Positions 52,422 through 60,278 of a DNA stretch of 64,000 bases are shown here, one piece after another. Both the position numbers and the translations under genes were made by a program. How positions within the stretch are numbered: the first letter of the stretch is position 1; each line of letters starts with the position of its first letter. The notes beneath the pieces are model-generated. The model did not search any database and was not told where the DNA came from. It saw nothing but the letters and a program-made list of their open reading frames with translations. Source of the DNA: Streptomyces griseoviridis (GTDB lineage Bacteria > Actinomycetota > Actinomycetes > Streptomycetales > Streptomycetaceae); assembly GCF_005222485.1 (NCBI RefSeq), contig NZ_CP029078.1, positions 4,027,501-4,091,500 on the forward strand, in the 5' to 3' direction.

Positions 52422-52431
52422 TTCGTAAGGT
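52422..52431 (+). promoter_or_regulatory. shared motif TTCGTAAGGT, copy 1
   Basis: A ten-base motif between the response regulator and GT2 genes. The flanks TCnGCGn and nTTCnG are also shared with the copy at 56097-56106, in front of the molybdoprotein gene. Confidence 0.5.
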
Positions 52432-52474
52432 CTTCCGCGCCCTTCTCGGCCCTCCGGTTCCTACGGTGTGGAGG

Positions 52475-53188
52475 GTGACTTCCTCTGCTTGTCCGCCTGC
52501 CGCGGACCTCGTACTGCCCTGCCTCGACGAGGCGGAAGCCCTGCCCTGGGTGCTGGCACGGGTGCCCGCGACCTGGCGGGCCATCGTCGTCGACAACGGC
52601 TCGACCGACGGTTCGGCCGACCTCGCCCGCTCCCTCGGCGCCACCGTCGTGCACGAGGCCAGGCGCGGCTTCGGGGCCGCCTGCGCCGCCGGACTCCTCG
52701 CCGCACGGGCCGAACTGGTCTGCTTCTGCGACTGCGACGCCTCCATGGACCCCGGTCTGCTCGCCCCGATGGCCGAACGGGTCGCCGCCGGCGAGGTGGA
52801 CCTCCTGCTCGGCAGGCGCCGCCCGCAGGGACGCGGCGCCTGGCCCGCGCACGCCCGCGCCGGGAACCTCGCCCTCGCGCGGATGGTGCGCCGCCGCACC
52901 GGGCTGCGCCTCCACGACCTCGGCCCCCTGCGGGTCGCCCGCCGCGAGGCGCTGCTCGGCCTCGACCTCACCGACCGGCGCAGCGGCTACCCGCTCCAGA
53001 TGGTCGTCAGGGCCGCCGACGCGGGCTGGAAGGTCGCCGAGACGGACGTCCCGTACCTGCCCAGGACGGGCAGGTCCAAGGTCACCGGGACCTGGCGGGG
53101 CACCTGGCACGCCGTACGGGACATGCGGCGGGTCCTGGCCGAGCCGCCGGGCACCCGCGGCGCGGCGGCCGAGGGGATCTCCGCGTGA
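52475..53188 (+). CDS. glycosyltransferase family 2
   Basis: A 237-residue GT-A fold transferase. The nucleotide-binding strand is DLVLPCLDEAEALPWVL, then AIVVDNGSTDGSAD. The acidic motif is CDCDASMDPG in place of DxD. There is no C-terminal membrane helix. GTG 52475 lies 7 bases after TACGGT, suggesting a leaderless message. It overlaps the next gene by GTGA. It probably adds a sugar to a lipid or polyol carrier. Confidence 0.87.
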   Translation: MTSSACPPAADLVLPCLDEAEALPWVLARVPATWRAIVVDNGSTDGSADLARSLGATVVHEARRGFGAACAAGLLAARAELVCFCDCDASMDPGLLAPMAERVAAGEVDLLLGRRRPQGRGAWPAHARAGNLALARMVRRRTGLRLHDLGPLRVARREALLGLDLTDRRSGYPLQMVVRAADAGWKVAETDVPYLPRTGRSKVTGTWRGTWHAVRDMRRVLAEPPGTRGAAAEGISA

Positions 53189-53805
53189 GCACCCTCCTCG
53201 TCATCGCCAAGGCACCCGTCGCCGGGCGCGTGAAGACCCGCCTGACCACGCGCTTCACCCCGCGGCAGGCGGCCGACCTGGCCCGCGCCGCGCTCCAGGA
53301 CACCCTCGCGGCGGTCCTGGCGACCCCGGCCGAGCGCCGGGTCCTGGTCCTCGACGGGCTGCCGGGCTCCTGGCTCCCGGACGGCATCGAGGTCGCCCCG
53401 CAGGGGAGCGGCGGCCTGGACGCCCGGCTGGCCGCCGCGTTCGCCCTGGCCGAGGGACCGGCCCTGCTCATCGGCATGGACACCCCGCAGGTCACCCCCG
53501 CCCACCTGGCGCGCGGGCTCGACTTCAGCGAGGCGGACGCGTGGTTCGGGCCCGCCGACGACGGAGGGTTCTGGGCCCTCGGCCTCGCCGCCCCCGACCG
53601 GGACCTGCTGCTCGGCGTCCCGATGTCGGTGGCCCGCACCGGCGAGGTCCAGCGGCGGCGGCTGACCGACGCGGGCCTCACCGTGCGGGACCTGCCGGGG
53701 CTGTGCGACGTGGACACGCCCGCCGACGCGGAACGGGTCGCGGCCTCGGCCCCGCTGACCCGCTTCGCCGCCCTGCACCACGGCCTGTGCGCGGTGGCCG
53801 GGTGA
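53185..53805 (+). CDS. DUF2064 / CofC-like nucleotidyltransferase-fold protein
   Basis: A 206-residue protein of the TIGR04282-like family (rSAM/selenodomain-associated transferase 1): LLVIAKAPVAGRVKTRL at the N-terminus, IGMDTPQVTPAHL and GPADDGGFWALGL. The fold is a small GT-A type transferase; function is not settled. It is coupled by GTGA to both neighbours, in the order GT2, DUF2064, methyltransferase. Confidence 0.87.
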   Translation: MSTLLVIAKAPVAGRVKTRLTTRFTPRQAADLARAALQDTLAAVLATPAERRVLVLDGLPGSWLPDGIEVAPQGSGGLDARLAAAFALAEGPALLIGMDTPQVTPAHLARGLDFSEADAWFGPADDGGFWALGLAAPDRDLLLGVPMSVARTGEVQRRRLTDAGLTVRDLPGLCDVDTPADAERVAASAPLTRFAALHHGLCAVAG

Positions 53806-54461
53806 CCGCGCAGCTCACCGCGCCCGCCACCCGCACCTGGCAGGCGGACCCGTACGTGGACGCCCTGCGCGCCGGGCAGGGACCGCTGTTCCTGCGCCGG
53901 CGCGACGGCTGGCTGCTGCCGCTCGACGTCGAGCGGTGGTGCGCCGGGCCCGACGCGGCCGACGACACCGTCCTGGCCCGGTGCACCGGGCCCGTCCTCG
54001 ACATCGGCTGCGGCCCTGGACGCCTGGTCGCCGCCCTCGCCGGGCTCGGACACACGGCACTCGGCGTGGACGTCACCCCGGAGGCGGTGGACCGCACCGT
54101 GCGGGCGGGCGGCAGCGCCCTGTGCCGGTCGGTGTTCGACCCGCTCCCCCGCGAGGGCGGCTGGGCCACCGTCCTCCTCGTCGACGGCAACATCGGCATC
54201 GGCGGCGACCCCGCCGCGCTGCTGCGCCGCGCCGCCGAACTGACCGCCCCCGGGGGCTCCCTGCTGGTCGAGGTGGCCGCCGCCGACGTCGACGAACGCG
54301 TCGAGGTGCACGTCGAGGACGGCGCCGGCGGGCGCGGAGCCGCCTTCTGGTGGGCGCGGCTCGGCGCCCGCGCCCTGGACGCGAAGGCCGAGGCCGCGGG
54401 CTGGACCCGGTGCGACAGCTGGCAGACGGCGGGCCGGCACTTCTCGCACCTCACCCGCTGA
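53802..54461 (+). CDS. class I SAM-dependent methyltransferase
   Basis: A 219-residue methyltransferase. Motif I is VLDIGCGPGRLVAALA (about residue 63) and the acidic residue at the end of strand 2 is in ALGVDVTPEAV. The N-terminus contains a short RRDGWLLPLDVERWC strand found in related proteins. GTG 53802 overlaps the preceding stop. The target is probably the product of the linked transferases. Confidence 0.88.
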   Translation: MTAQLTAPATRTWQADPYVDALRAGQGPLFLRRRDGWLLPLDVERWCAGPDAADDTVLARCTGPVLDIGCGPGRLVAALAGLGHTALGVDVTPEAVDRTVRAGGSALCRSVFDPLPREGGWATVLLVDGNIGIGGDPAALLRRAAELTAPGGSLLVEVAAADVDERVEVHVEDGAGGRGAAFWWARLGARALDAKAEAAGWTRCDSWQTAGRHFSHLTR

Positions 54462-54505
54462 CGGCCGCCCCGACCCGCGCGGCGCGCGGCGGGGCGCCCG
54501 CCCGG

Positions 54506-54910
54506 TCAGGGCCGACGGCTCACCCGGCGCCGCACGGCCCGCACACCGGCGTGCCCGAGGGTGAACAGCGCGACGGCGGCCAGGGCGAGCAGCCAGTCGC
54601 GCAGGTAGTCGAGCGGCAGCACGGTGGGGTTGGCGACCGCGCCGGGACGCAGCAGCGGCGGAAGGGCGACGGCCGTCAGGGAGCCCGCGACCATCAGGGC
54701 CGCGCGCGGCACCCCGCGCGGGCGCCGCCCCACCGCGGCGATGAGCGCGGCGAGCCCGATCACCAGCGGCGCGACGAACCCGTCGTGCAGCACGACCGCC
54801 GCCGCGAGCCAGCCGGCGATCCGCCACGGCGCGGGCTGCTGGAGGAGCAGCCACCCGCCCCAGGCCGCGCACAGCAGCCCGCAGCCGCCCACCACCTGAC
54901 GGAGCCCCAT
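54506..54910 (-). CDS. small four-helix membrane protein A
   Basis: A 134-residue membrane protein with about four helices (GLLCAAWGGWLLL, LAAAVVLHDGFVAPLVIGLAAL and others). ATG 54910 shares TGATG with the molybdoprotein gene, so it is co-translated. A similar but longer protein follows the second molybdoprotein, with the shared phrase LLHD / VLHDG, so the pairs look like paralogous modules. Confidence 0.8.
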   Translation of the reverse strand: MGLRQVVGGCGLLCAAWGGWLLLQQPAPWRIAGWLAAAVVLHDGFVAPLVIGLAALIAAVGRRPRGVPRAALMVAGSLTAVALPPLLRPGAVANPTVLPLDYLRDWLLALAAVALFTLGHAGVRAVRRRVSRRP

Positions 54911-56052
54911 CACGCGACCTCCAGTCGGCCGACCCACTTGGTCTGCAGGACACCGGGCCGGTTCGGGGCGATGATCCGCGCCGGGTAGCCGTGGTCGAGG
55001 GAGAGCACCTCGCCGTTCAGCCGCAGCGCCAGCAGTGTGAGCGGACTCTGCGCGTAGCTCCGTCCCATCTCCGAGACCCGGTAGGCGCCGGACGCTTCGA
55101 GGGAGACCACGCGGGCCCGCGCTCCGGGACCGCCGCCCGCCCGCTCCAGGAGGTCGCGCACCCGGACCCCGCTCCAGTGGGCGGACGCGCTCCAGCCCTC
55201 GACGCAGGCGATGGGCAGGGTGACGTCGTGCTGCGGCAGGGCGCGCAGCTCCGCCAGGGTGAGCGTGTACGGGCGCGGCCCCTCCACGGTCAGCCGCCAC
55301 CGGGCCAGGGAGGCCGCGCTGACCCCCGCGGCGGCGGCCGTCCGGTTCACGGGCAGCCCCTGGACGCCGTGGGCGGGGCTGCGCGGGGCGAAGAGGTCCA
55401 GCGGGCCGAGGGCGGTGAGCGACTGTCCGACCGTGGTGAGCGTGACCGCTCCGACCGAGGCCGTGACGCCGAGGAGGAGGCCGCGCCGGTCGGGCCCGTC
55501 GGCCTCGGGCAGGGCCAGGGTGCCCGGGGAGCCGAGCGTGAAGTGGTCGCGGATCCTCGGCCACTCGACGGCGACGTGCAGGATCAGCGAGCCCAGCAGC
55601 AGCCAGGCGACCGCGTAGTGGACGGGGACGAAGCTGAACGGCCACGGGTACCACTGGAAGGTGTTCAGCAGCCCGGTGGCCAGTTCGAAGAGTCCGGAGG
55701 CGACGAGCACGGCGACGGAGAGCCGCTTCAGCGCGTGCCGGACCGACCGCACCGGGGGCCAGGCGAACAGCCGCGGGTACACCGCCCACAGTTTCGCCAG
55801 CAGCAGCGGGATCGCGGCGATGCCGGACGCCACATGCGTGCCCTGGGTGAGCCGGTAGCCCCAGTACGGGCGGCTCGGCAGGGAGTCGGCCAGCCATCCC
55901 GGCGGGTGCTGGAGGACGTGGCTGAGGAGACCGGTCGCGAAGCAGACCGCCATCGCCGCGCCGAGCCAGCGGCCGATCGCGGTCGCGGTACGGGCGTCGT
56001 GCAGCGGCGCGTCGAAGGTGACGGGCGGTCCGGGGGGCAAGGGGAGACGCAT
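54910..56052 (-). CDS. membrane-anchored molybdopterin oxidoreductase A
   Basis: A 380-residue protein. The N-terminal 190 residues form a cytochrome b561-like four-helix domain with His in RLTQGTHVASG and VHYAVAWLLLG...HVAVEWP. The C-terminal sulfite-oxidase-fold domain binds Mo-pterin with the Cys in PIACVEGW (about residue 290), as in MsrP/YedY. Together these look like a fusion of an MsrP-like enzyme and its heme membrane partner. ATG 56052 is preceded by a G-rich run. Confidence 0.87.
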   Translation of the reverse strand: MRLPLPPGPPVTFDAPLHDARTATAIGRWLGAAMAVCFATGLLSHVLQHPPGWLADSLPSRPYWGYRLTQGTHVASGIAAIPLLLAKLWAVYPRLFAWPPVRSVRHALKRLSVAVLVASGLFELATGLLNTFQWYPWPFSFVPVHYAVAWLLLGSLILHVAVEWPRIRDHFTLGSPGTLALPEADGPDRRGLLLGVTASVGAVTLTTVGQSLTALGPLDLFAPRSPAHGVQGLPVNRTAAAAGVSAASLARWRLTVEGPRPYTLTLAELRALPQHDVTLPIACVEGWSASAHWSGVRVRDLLERAGGGPGARARVVSLEASGAYRVSEMGRSYAQSPLTLLALRLNGEVLSLDHGYPARIIAPNRPGVLQTKWVGRLEVA

Positions 56053-56096
56053 GCCCCCATCACACGCTCCGCGCGGCCCGCGCGGACCGCCTGAAC

Positions 56097-56106
56097 ACCT
56101 TACGAA
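56097..56106 (-). promoter_or_regulatory. shared motif TTCGTAAGGT, copy 2
   Basis: Minus-strand copy 45 bp before the molybdoprotein A start and 61 bp from the divergent mannosyltransferase start. Confidence 0.5.
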
Positions 56107-56166
56107 TCGCGGACATCGGCGGTGGCACGGCCTGCGGAAGGACCGCTTCCTGGAAGGCTTCCGCAG

Positions 56167-57741
56167 GTGAAAGCCCTCACCTCCGCCACCCCTCGCGGCG
56201 CGCTCACGACCACCGCCGTGCTTGCTGTGCTCGCCGCGCTGACAACGGTGCTCACCCTCACCCTCGGCCACGGTGGCCATCCCAGCGACCGCGTCGGGCT
56301 GTTCTGCCGGTACGCGGCCTGCTGGGCGGTCTTCGCCGTCGCGCTGCTGGCCCTGCGCCGGGTCCCGGCCCGCCACGCCGTCCCGCTGATCGTCGCGGGC
56401 GCCGTCGCCGTCACCGTGACCGGGCTGGTGGGTCCGCCGCGCACCAGCACCGACTCCTACCGCTACGCCTGGGACGGCCGGGTCCAGTCCGCCGGCATCT
56501 CCCCCTACGACCACACCCCGCGGGACCCGGCGCTCGCCCGGCTGCGCGACCCCTGGCTCTTCCCCACCGGCGCCGCCTGCGCGAAACCGGGGCTCACACC
56601 GCTCCCCCGCGCCGACGGCCAACGCCGCTGCACCCGCCTCAACAGGCCGGGCGTCCACACCATCTACCCGCCGGTCGCCGAGGCGTACTTCCTCGCCGTG
56701 GACCGGCTCTCCCCGGCCGGCGCCCGGCACAAGCCGCTCCAGGCGGGCGCCGCCCTGATCTCCCTCGGCGTCACCGGCGCGCTGCTGCTGATCCTGCGGC
56801 GGCGCGGTGACGACCCGCGCAAGGCCGCGCTCTGGGCGTGGTGCCCGGCCGTCCCCCTGGAGGCGGTCAACAACGCGCACGTCGACATCCTGGGCGTGCT
56901 CCTCACCGTCACCGGCCTCGGCCTCGTCGCCTCCCGGGCCGTGGCCGGACGCTCGGCGGGCGGTCTGCTGATCGGCGCCGCCGTCGCCACGAAACTGATG
57001 CCGGCCGTCGTCCTGCCCGGAGCCCTGTCCGGGGTCCGCCGGCTCCGCGACGCGGCCACCGTGCTGCTGCCCGCCGCCGCCTTCGTGGTGATCGGCTACC
57101 TCCCGTACGTCCTCCTCTCGCACGCCTCGGTCTTCGGCTACCTCGGCGGCTACGTGGAGGAAGAGGGCTACGACGACGCGTCGGCGGGCTCCCGGTACGC
57201 GCTCCTGCGGCTGGTCCTCCCCGACACCTGGGCCCTGCCCGTGCTGGTCGCCGCCGTCGCCGCCGTGTCCGGGTGGGTGATGTGGCGCGGGGACCCGCGA
57301 CGCCCCTGGAGCGGCGCCCTCCTCGTCACCGGCTGCGCCTTCGTGCTCCTGACGCCCGGCTACTCCTGGTACGCGCTCCTGCTGATCGCCCTCGTCGCCC
57401 TGGACGGGCGCTGGGAGTGGCTCGGTGTCGCCCTCGCGGGCGCCGCCGTCTACGTCCTCGGTCCGGCGTTCGGCACCCGGCCGTCGGTGAGCGAACTCGC
57501 GTACGGAGCGGCGGCGGCCCTGGTCCTGGTGGCGGCCTGGGCGCGGCGGCGGGCCGCCTCCGACCGGGGGCCCGCCGGCCGGGCCGGGTCACTCCGCGGC
57601 TCTCCGGGCTCGTGCCCGAGCACGGGCCGCCTTGCGTTCCGGCCGCAGGCGCAGCCAGGTCCTGACGGCCAGGACCAGCGCCGAGGCGAGGAAGAGGCCC
57701 GCGGTGACGAGGAGCCAACGGGTGAGGAACCCGTCCGCTGA
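56167..57741 (+). CDS. GT87-like polyprenol-phosphate mannosyltransferase
   Basis: A 524-residue membrane glycosyltransferase of the DUF2029/GT87 type (PimE-like), with about 10-12 helices. The first extracytoplasmic loop has the conserved acidic motif DSYRYAWDGRVQ followed by SPYDHTP. It would move mannose from a lipid carrier outside the membrane. The start is GTG 56167. The last 50 residues (from about PAGRAGSLRGSPG) are antisense to the next gene and are not membrane-like. Confidence 0.85.
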   Translation: MKALTSATPRGALTTTAVLAVLAALTTVLTLTLGHGGHPSDRVGLFCRYAACWAVFAVALLALRRVPARHAVPLIVAGAVAVTVTGLVGPPRTSTDSYRYAWDGRVQSAGISPYDHTPRDPALARLRDPWLFPTGAACAKPGLTPLPRADGQRRCTRLNRPGVHTIYPPVAEAYFLAVDRLSPAGARHKPLQAGAALISLGVTGALLLILRRRGDDPRKAALWAWCPAVPLEAVNNAHVDILGVLLTVTGLGLVASRAVAGRSAGGLLIGAAVATKLMPAVVLPGALSGVRRLRDAATVLLPAAAFVVIGYLPYVLLSHASVFGYLGGYVEEEGYDDASAGSRYALLRLVLPDTWALPVLVAAVAAVSGWVMWRGDPRRPWSGALLVTGCAFVLLTPGYSWYALLLIALVALDGRWEWLGVALAGAAVYVLGPAFGTRPSVSELAYGAAAALVLVAAWARRRAASDRGPAGRAGSLRGSPGSCPSTGRLAFRPQAQPGPDGQDQRRGEEEARGDEEPTGEEPVR

Positions 57742-58122
57742 CAGGGCCGTGTAGGCGGTGTAGTGGCCGCCCTGACGCAGGATCAGCGGCCACCAGACGA
57801 GGAACAGGACCCCCGCGACGAAGGCCGGGACGCGCAGGTGGTTCACACCGGGCCGCGGCACGCCGCCTGGCGCGGGGCTCCGGCCGCGGAAGAGGAACTG
57901 GGCGGCGCGGTCGGTGAGCGAGTAGGCGGGCAGCAGGACCAGGTCGTGGAGGAGGGCGGCGCCGACGAACCAGATCACCACCCCGACGGTGTCGCCCTTC
58001 AGCAGCCGGACACCGGCGTAGAGGGCGACGGCGAAGCAGGCCAGGGTGAGCAGGAGGCGCCGCGGTGAGGCGCCGTAGCGGCGCCCGAAGGCCGCGGCCA
58101 GGGCCGTGCCGGTGCGCTTCAC
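57589..58122 (-). CDS. small membrane protein B
   Basis: A 177-residue membrane protein with four helices (LLLTLACFAVALYAGVRLL, VVIWFVGAALLHDLVLLPAY and two more) and an Arg-rich tail. GTG 58122 overlaps the molybdoprotein B stop by GTGA. Its last 51 codons lie antisense to the mannosyltransferase end. It matches membrane protein A in position and in the LLHD motif. Confidence 0.8.
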   Translation of the reverse strand: MKRTGTALAAAFGRRYGASPRRLLLTLACFAVALYAGVRLLKGDTVGVVIWFVGAALLHDLVLLPAYSLTDRAAQFLFRGRSPAPGGVPRPGVNHLRVPAFVAGVLFLVWWPLILRQGGHYTAYTALSADGFLTRWLLVTAGLFLASALVLAVRTWLRLRPERKAARARARARRAAE

Positions 58123-59528
58123 GCGGGCTCTCCGAAGGTGAGGCGGGTGACCCATTTGGTGTTGTGGACGCCGGGCGCCGCCGGGATGATCACGCGGGCC
58201 GGGTAGCCGTGGTCGGGTGACAGATCGGCGCCGTTCACGCGGGTCGCGAGGAGCGAGCGGTCGTCGCGGGCCTGGTTGGCGGCGAGGACGACGGAGGAGA
58301 AGGACCCGCCGCGCTGGACCGACTCGACCAGCACGTGCGGGGTCTCCTCGCCGAGTCCGACGAGGGCGGCGAGGTCGGTGAGGCGGACCCCTGACCACTG
58401 CTGGTCGGGGGTCGACCAGCCCTCGACGCAGGCGATCGGCAGCGCCGCCTCCCGCTGCGGCATCGCCAGCAGCATCTCCCGGGTCAGCACCGCCTGGCGG
58501 CCCGCGCCGCGCACCGTCAGCCGCCAGGCGGGCCCGATGTCGCTGGGGCGGATTCCGCTGGAGGCCGCGGTCTTGTTGATCTGGAAGCCGTTCGGGCCGC
58601 TCCCGGGGTCGCGGCCGTGCGGCGCCAGCAGGGCGGTCCCGCGCCACCAGCCGCCGATGCTCTGCCCCGCCGTCACGGCGAAGAGGGCGAGGGAGCCCGC
58701 GCCCACCGTCGCGACCGCGCCCCGCCGGGAGATCGTCGCGGGCGCGGGCCGGGGCGGGACCAGCCCGGCCGCCTCCGCCGAGTCCGGCGCTGGCTGCCAC
58801 CCGCGGCCGGCCCGGACCGCGCGGACGGCACGCGGCAGCCGCGACGAGACATGGACGACGAACGCGGCGACGAACACCCAGGCGCCGTAGAAGTGCAGCG
58901 TGTAGAAGGAGCCGGGGAAGACGTAGTCGAGCTGGATGTTCAGGATGCCGGTGACGAACGTGAACCCGGCCCCGCCCACCAGCAGGAGCAGGGAGATCCG
59001 CTCCAGGGCGTGGGCGGCGGAGCGGACCGGCGGCCACTCGAACAGCTTCGGGATCACCGACCACAGCTTGGCGAGGAGGACCGGGACCAGCGTCACGCCC
59101 AGGACGGTGTGCACGCCCTGCGTCAGCCGGTACAGCCAGTGCGGCGAGGTGGGCCAGGTGAACAGGTAGAACCCCAGCCAGCCCTTGTCCGGCGTCTGGT
59201 CGTTGCGCGCGGCGAGGTCCGGGTTGTAGGCCGCGTACGACAACAGGCCCGTCACGAACAGCACCACGACCCCGACCAGCAGCACCAGTCCGAAGACGCC
59301 CGTCAGCCACGGCCCCCGCAGCGGACTGCGCCAGAACCCGGGGCGGGCCGGACCCGGCGGCGGACCCGCCGCCCGCGCCCGTCCGACCGCGCCCCGCACC
59401 CGCTCGGCGACCGGTGCGCGCGGCGGCTTCGCGGGTTGCTCGGGCCTCGCGGGTCTCTCGGGCCTCGCGGGGGCGGGCCGCCGCTCGGGCACGCCGTCCG
59501 GCTGGTCACTGTCACCGATCGCACCCAT
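58119..59528 (-). CDS. membrane-anchored molybdopterin oxidoreductase B
   Basis: A 469-residue paralogue of the protein at 54910. A Pro/Arg-rich cytoplasmic arm of about 70 residues precedes a four-helix b561-like domain with LYRLTQGVHTVLG and LHFYGAWVFVAAFVVHVSS. A twin-Arg-like SRRGA segment (about residue 268) and the Mo-pterin domain follow, with Cys in PIACVEGWS (about residue 375). ATG 59528 has AGGGAG upstream. It probably passes electrons from quinol through heme to a Mo centre outside the membrane. Confidence 0.87.
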   Translation of the reverse strand: MGAIGDSDQPDGVPERRPAPARPERPARPEQPAKPPRAPVAERVRGAVGRARAAGPPPGPARPGFWRSPLRGPWLTGVFGLVLLVGVVVLFVTGLLSYAAYNPDLAARNDQTPDKGWLGFYLFTWPTSPHWLYRLTQGVHTVLGVTLVPVLLAKLWSVIPKLFEWPPVRSAAHALERISLLLLVGGAGFTFVTGILNIQLDYVFPGSFYTLHFYGAWVFVAAFVVHVSSRLPRAVRAVRAGRGWQPAPDSAEAAGLVPPRPAPATISRRGAVATVGAGSLALFAVTAGQSIGGWWRGTALLAPHGRDPGSGPNGFQINKTAASSGIRPSDIGPAWRLTVRGAGRQAVLTREMLLAMPQREAALPIACVEGWSTPDQQWSGVRLTDLAALVGLGEETPHVLVESVQRGGSFSSVVLAANQARDDRSLLATRVNGADLSPDHGYPARVIIPAAPGVHNTKWVTRLTFGEPA

Positions 59529-59647
59529 CCGGTACTTCTCCCTACACATCCGACTCATCGGGCATGAGCGTCCGGGAGAACATCCCGCGCCCGCGCCCTC
59601 CACCGGAGCCGTGACACGCGGCTCTCACCACCGCGCGAGAAAAACGG

Positions 59648-59676
59648 TTGATCGGGGCGCCGCGCCTTCTTAGGGT
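59648..59676 (+). promoter_or_regulatory. vegetative promoter of the structured RNA
   Basis: TTGATC and TAGGGT hexamers with exactly 17 bases between. Start of transcription would fall near 59683. Confidence 0.6.
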
Positions 59677-59708
59677 GGTCGTACACGAGAAGGGAGGTGG
59701 TTCGGCAG

Positions 59709-59747
59709 ATGTATGCAAACCGGACGCGTGAGGTGACTGCGGGCTAG
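59709..59747 (+). CDS. 12-codon mini-ORF in the RNA
   Basis: MYANRTREVTAG, from ATG 59709 to TAG 59745-59747. A near-ideal ribosome site GGGAGGTGG lies 8 bases upstream. The stop codon is in the loop of the first hairpin and the last codons form one side of the closing helix, so translation would remodel the fold. Confidence 0.5.
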   Translation: MYANRTREVTAG

Positions 59748-59825
59748 CGGCCCGTCATCACACCGAGTGCGGTGCCGGACCAGCACGTGAGGGATGCGTG
59801 CAGCCGGCCCAATCCCAGCAGTCAC

Positions 59826-59899
59826 CGACCCGCCAGCTCGCCGGTACGTCCGGCCGGCTCCTCCCGCCGCGAGGCGGAGGAACCCGAGCTGGCGGGTCG
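59826..59899 (+). terminator. 15-bp inverted repeat after the RNA fold
   Basis: CGACCCGCCAGCTCG at 59826-59840 and its exact complement at 59885-59899, with a smaller hairpin in the 44-base interior. It is probably the end of the mini-ORF transcript. No T-tract follows. Confidence 0.55.
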
Positions 59900-60066
59900 T
59901 CCGCGTTCCCGGACCGCGAGCCGTACCGGGACGAGGTCCGCCGCCGAGGGCGAGGGAACGGGCGCCGTTCTCCCGGGTGCCGTGGCTCCCCCGCTCCACC
60001 GCTCCCCCGGCTCCCCCCGGCCGCCGCCGCCGTCGCCGCCGTCACCCGCCGCAGTACCCTTCCGTC

Positions 60067-60141
60067 ATGGTTCTGCTCGTTCGGCGTCGCCACGTGGACT
60101 TCGTCCGCGTCACGAGCATGGGCTGTCGGCGCTCCGCCTGA
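60067..60141 (+). CDS. Cys-containing leader peptide
   Basis: A 24-residue peptide, MVLLVRRRHVDFVRVTSMGC then RRSA. The phrase RRxHVDxxRV...CR is typical of actinobacterial putative leader peptides that precede sulfur and cysteine genes and act by ribosome-mediated attenuation. TACCCT (60055-60060) lies six bases before the ATG, so the message is probably leaderless. The next gene, 137 bases on, is the 2OG-Fe(II) oxygenase, which would be its target. Confidence 0.75.
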   Translation: MVLLVRRRHVDFVRVTSMGCRRSA

Positions 60142-60278
60142 CCTCGGCCCCTTCCGCCGCACCTCGCGCGGACCGCGCACCCCCCGCGCCCCTCGCACCC
60201 CTTTCATCCATCGGCTCCGGTGCCACGCGCCCACCCATGGCCGGCGCCCGGGTCCCCGTACACCCGCGGACACATCTG

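Larger units (their letters stand above)
59683..59899 (+). ncRNA. candidate structured RNA with embedded mini-ORF
   Basis: A closing helix GGTGACTG (59732-59739) / CAGTCACC (59819-59826) encloses three hairpins. They are CGGGC/GCCCG (59740-59754), CACCG/CGGTG (59761-59774) and a two-part stem CCGG..GCACG/CGTGC..CCGG (59775-59807). A perfect 15-bp inverted repeat (59826-59840 / 59885-59899) then ends the element. This is a multi-branched fold like a riboswitch or small RNA. It matches no class I recognise. The ends are predicted, not measured. Confidence 0.55.

Noticed and set aside
59772..60278. Upstream in-frame extension of the 2OG oxygenase
   Set aside because: It would cross the structured RNA, the 15-bp inverted repeat and the leader peptide region, and its sequence is Pro/Arg/Ser-rich filler.
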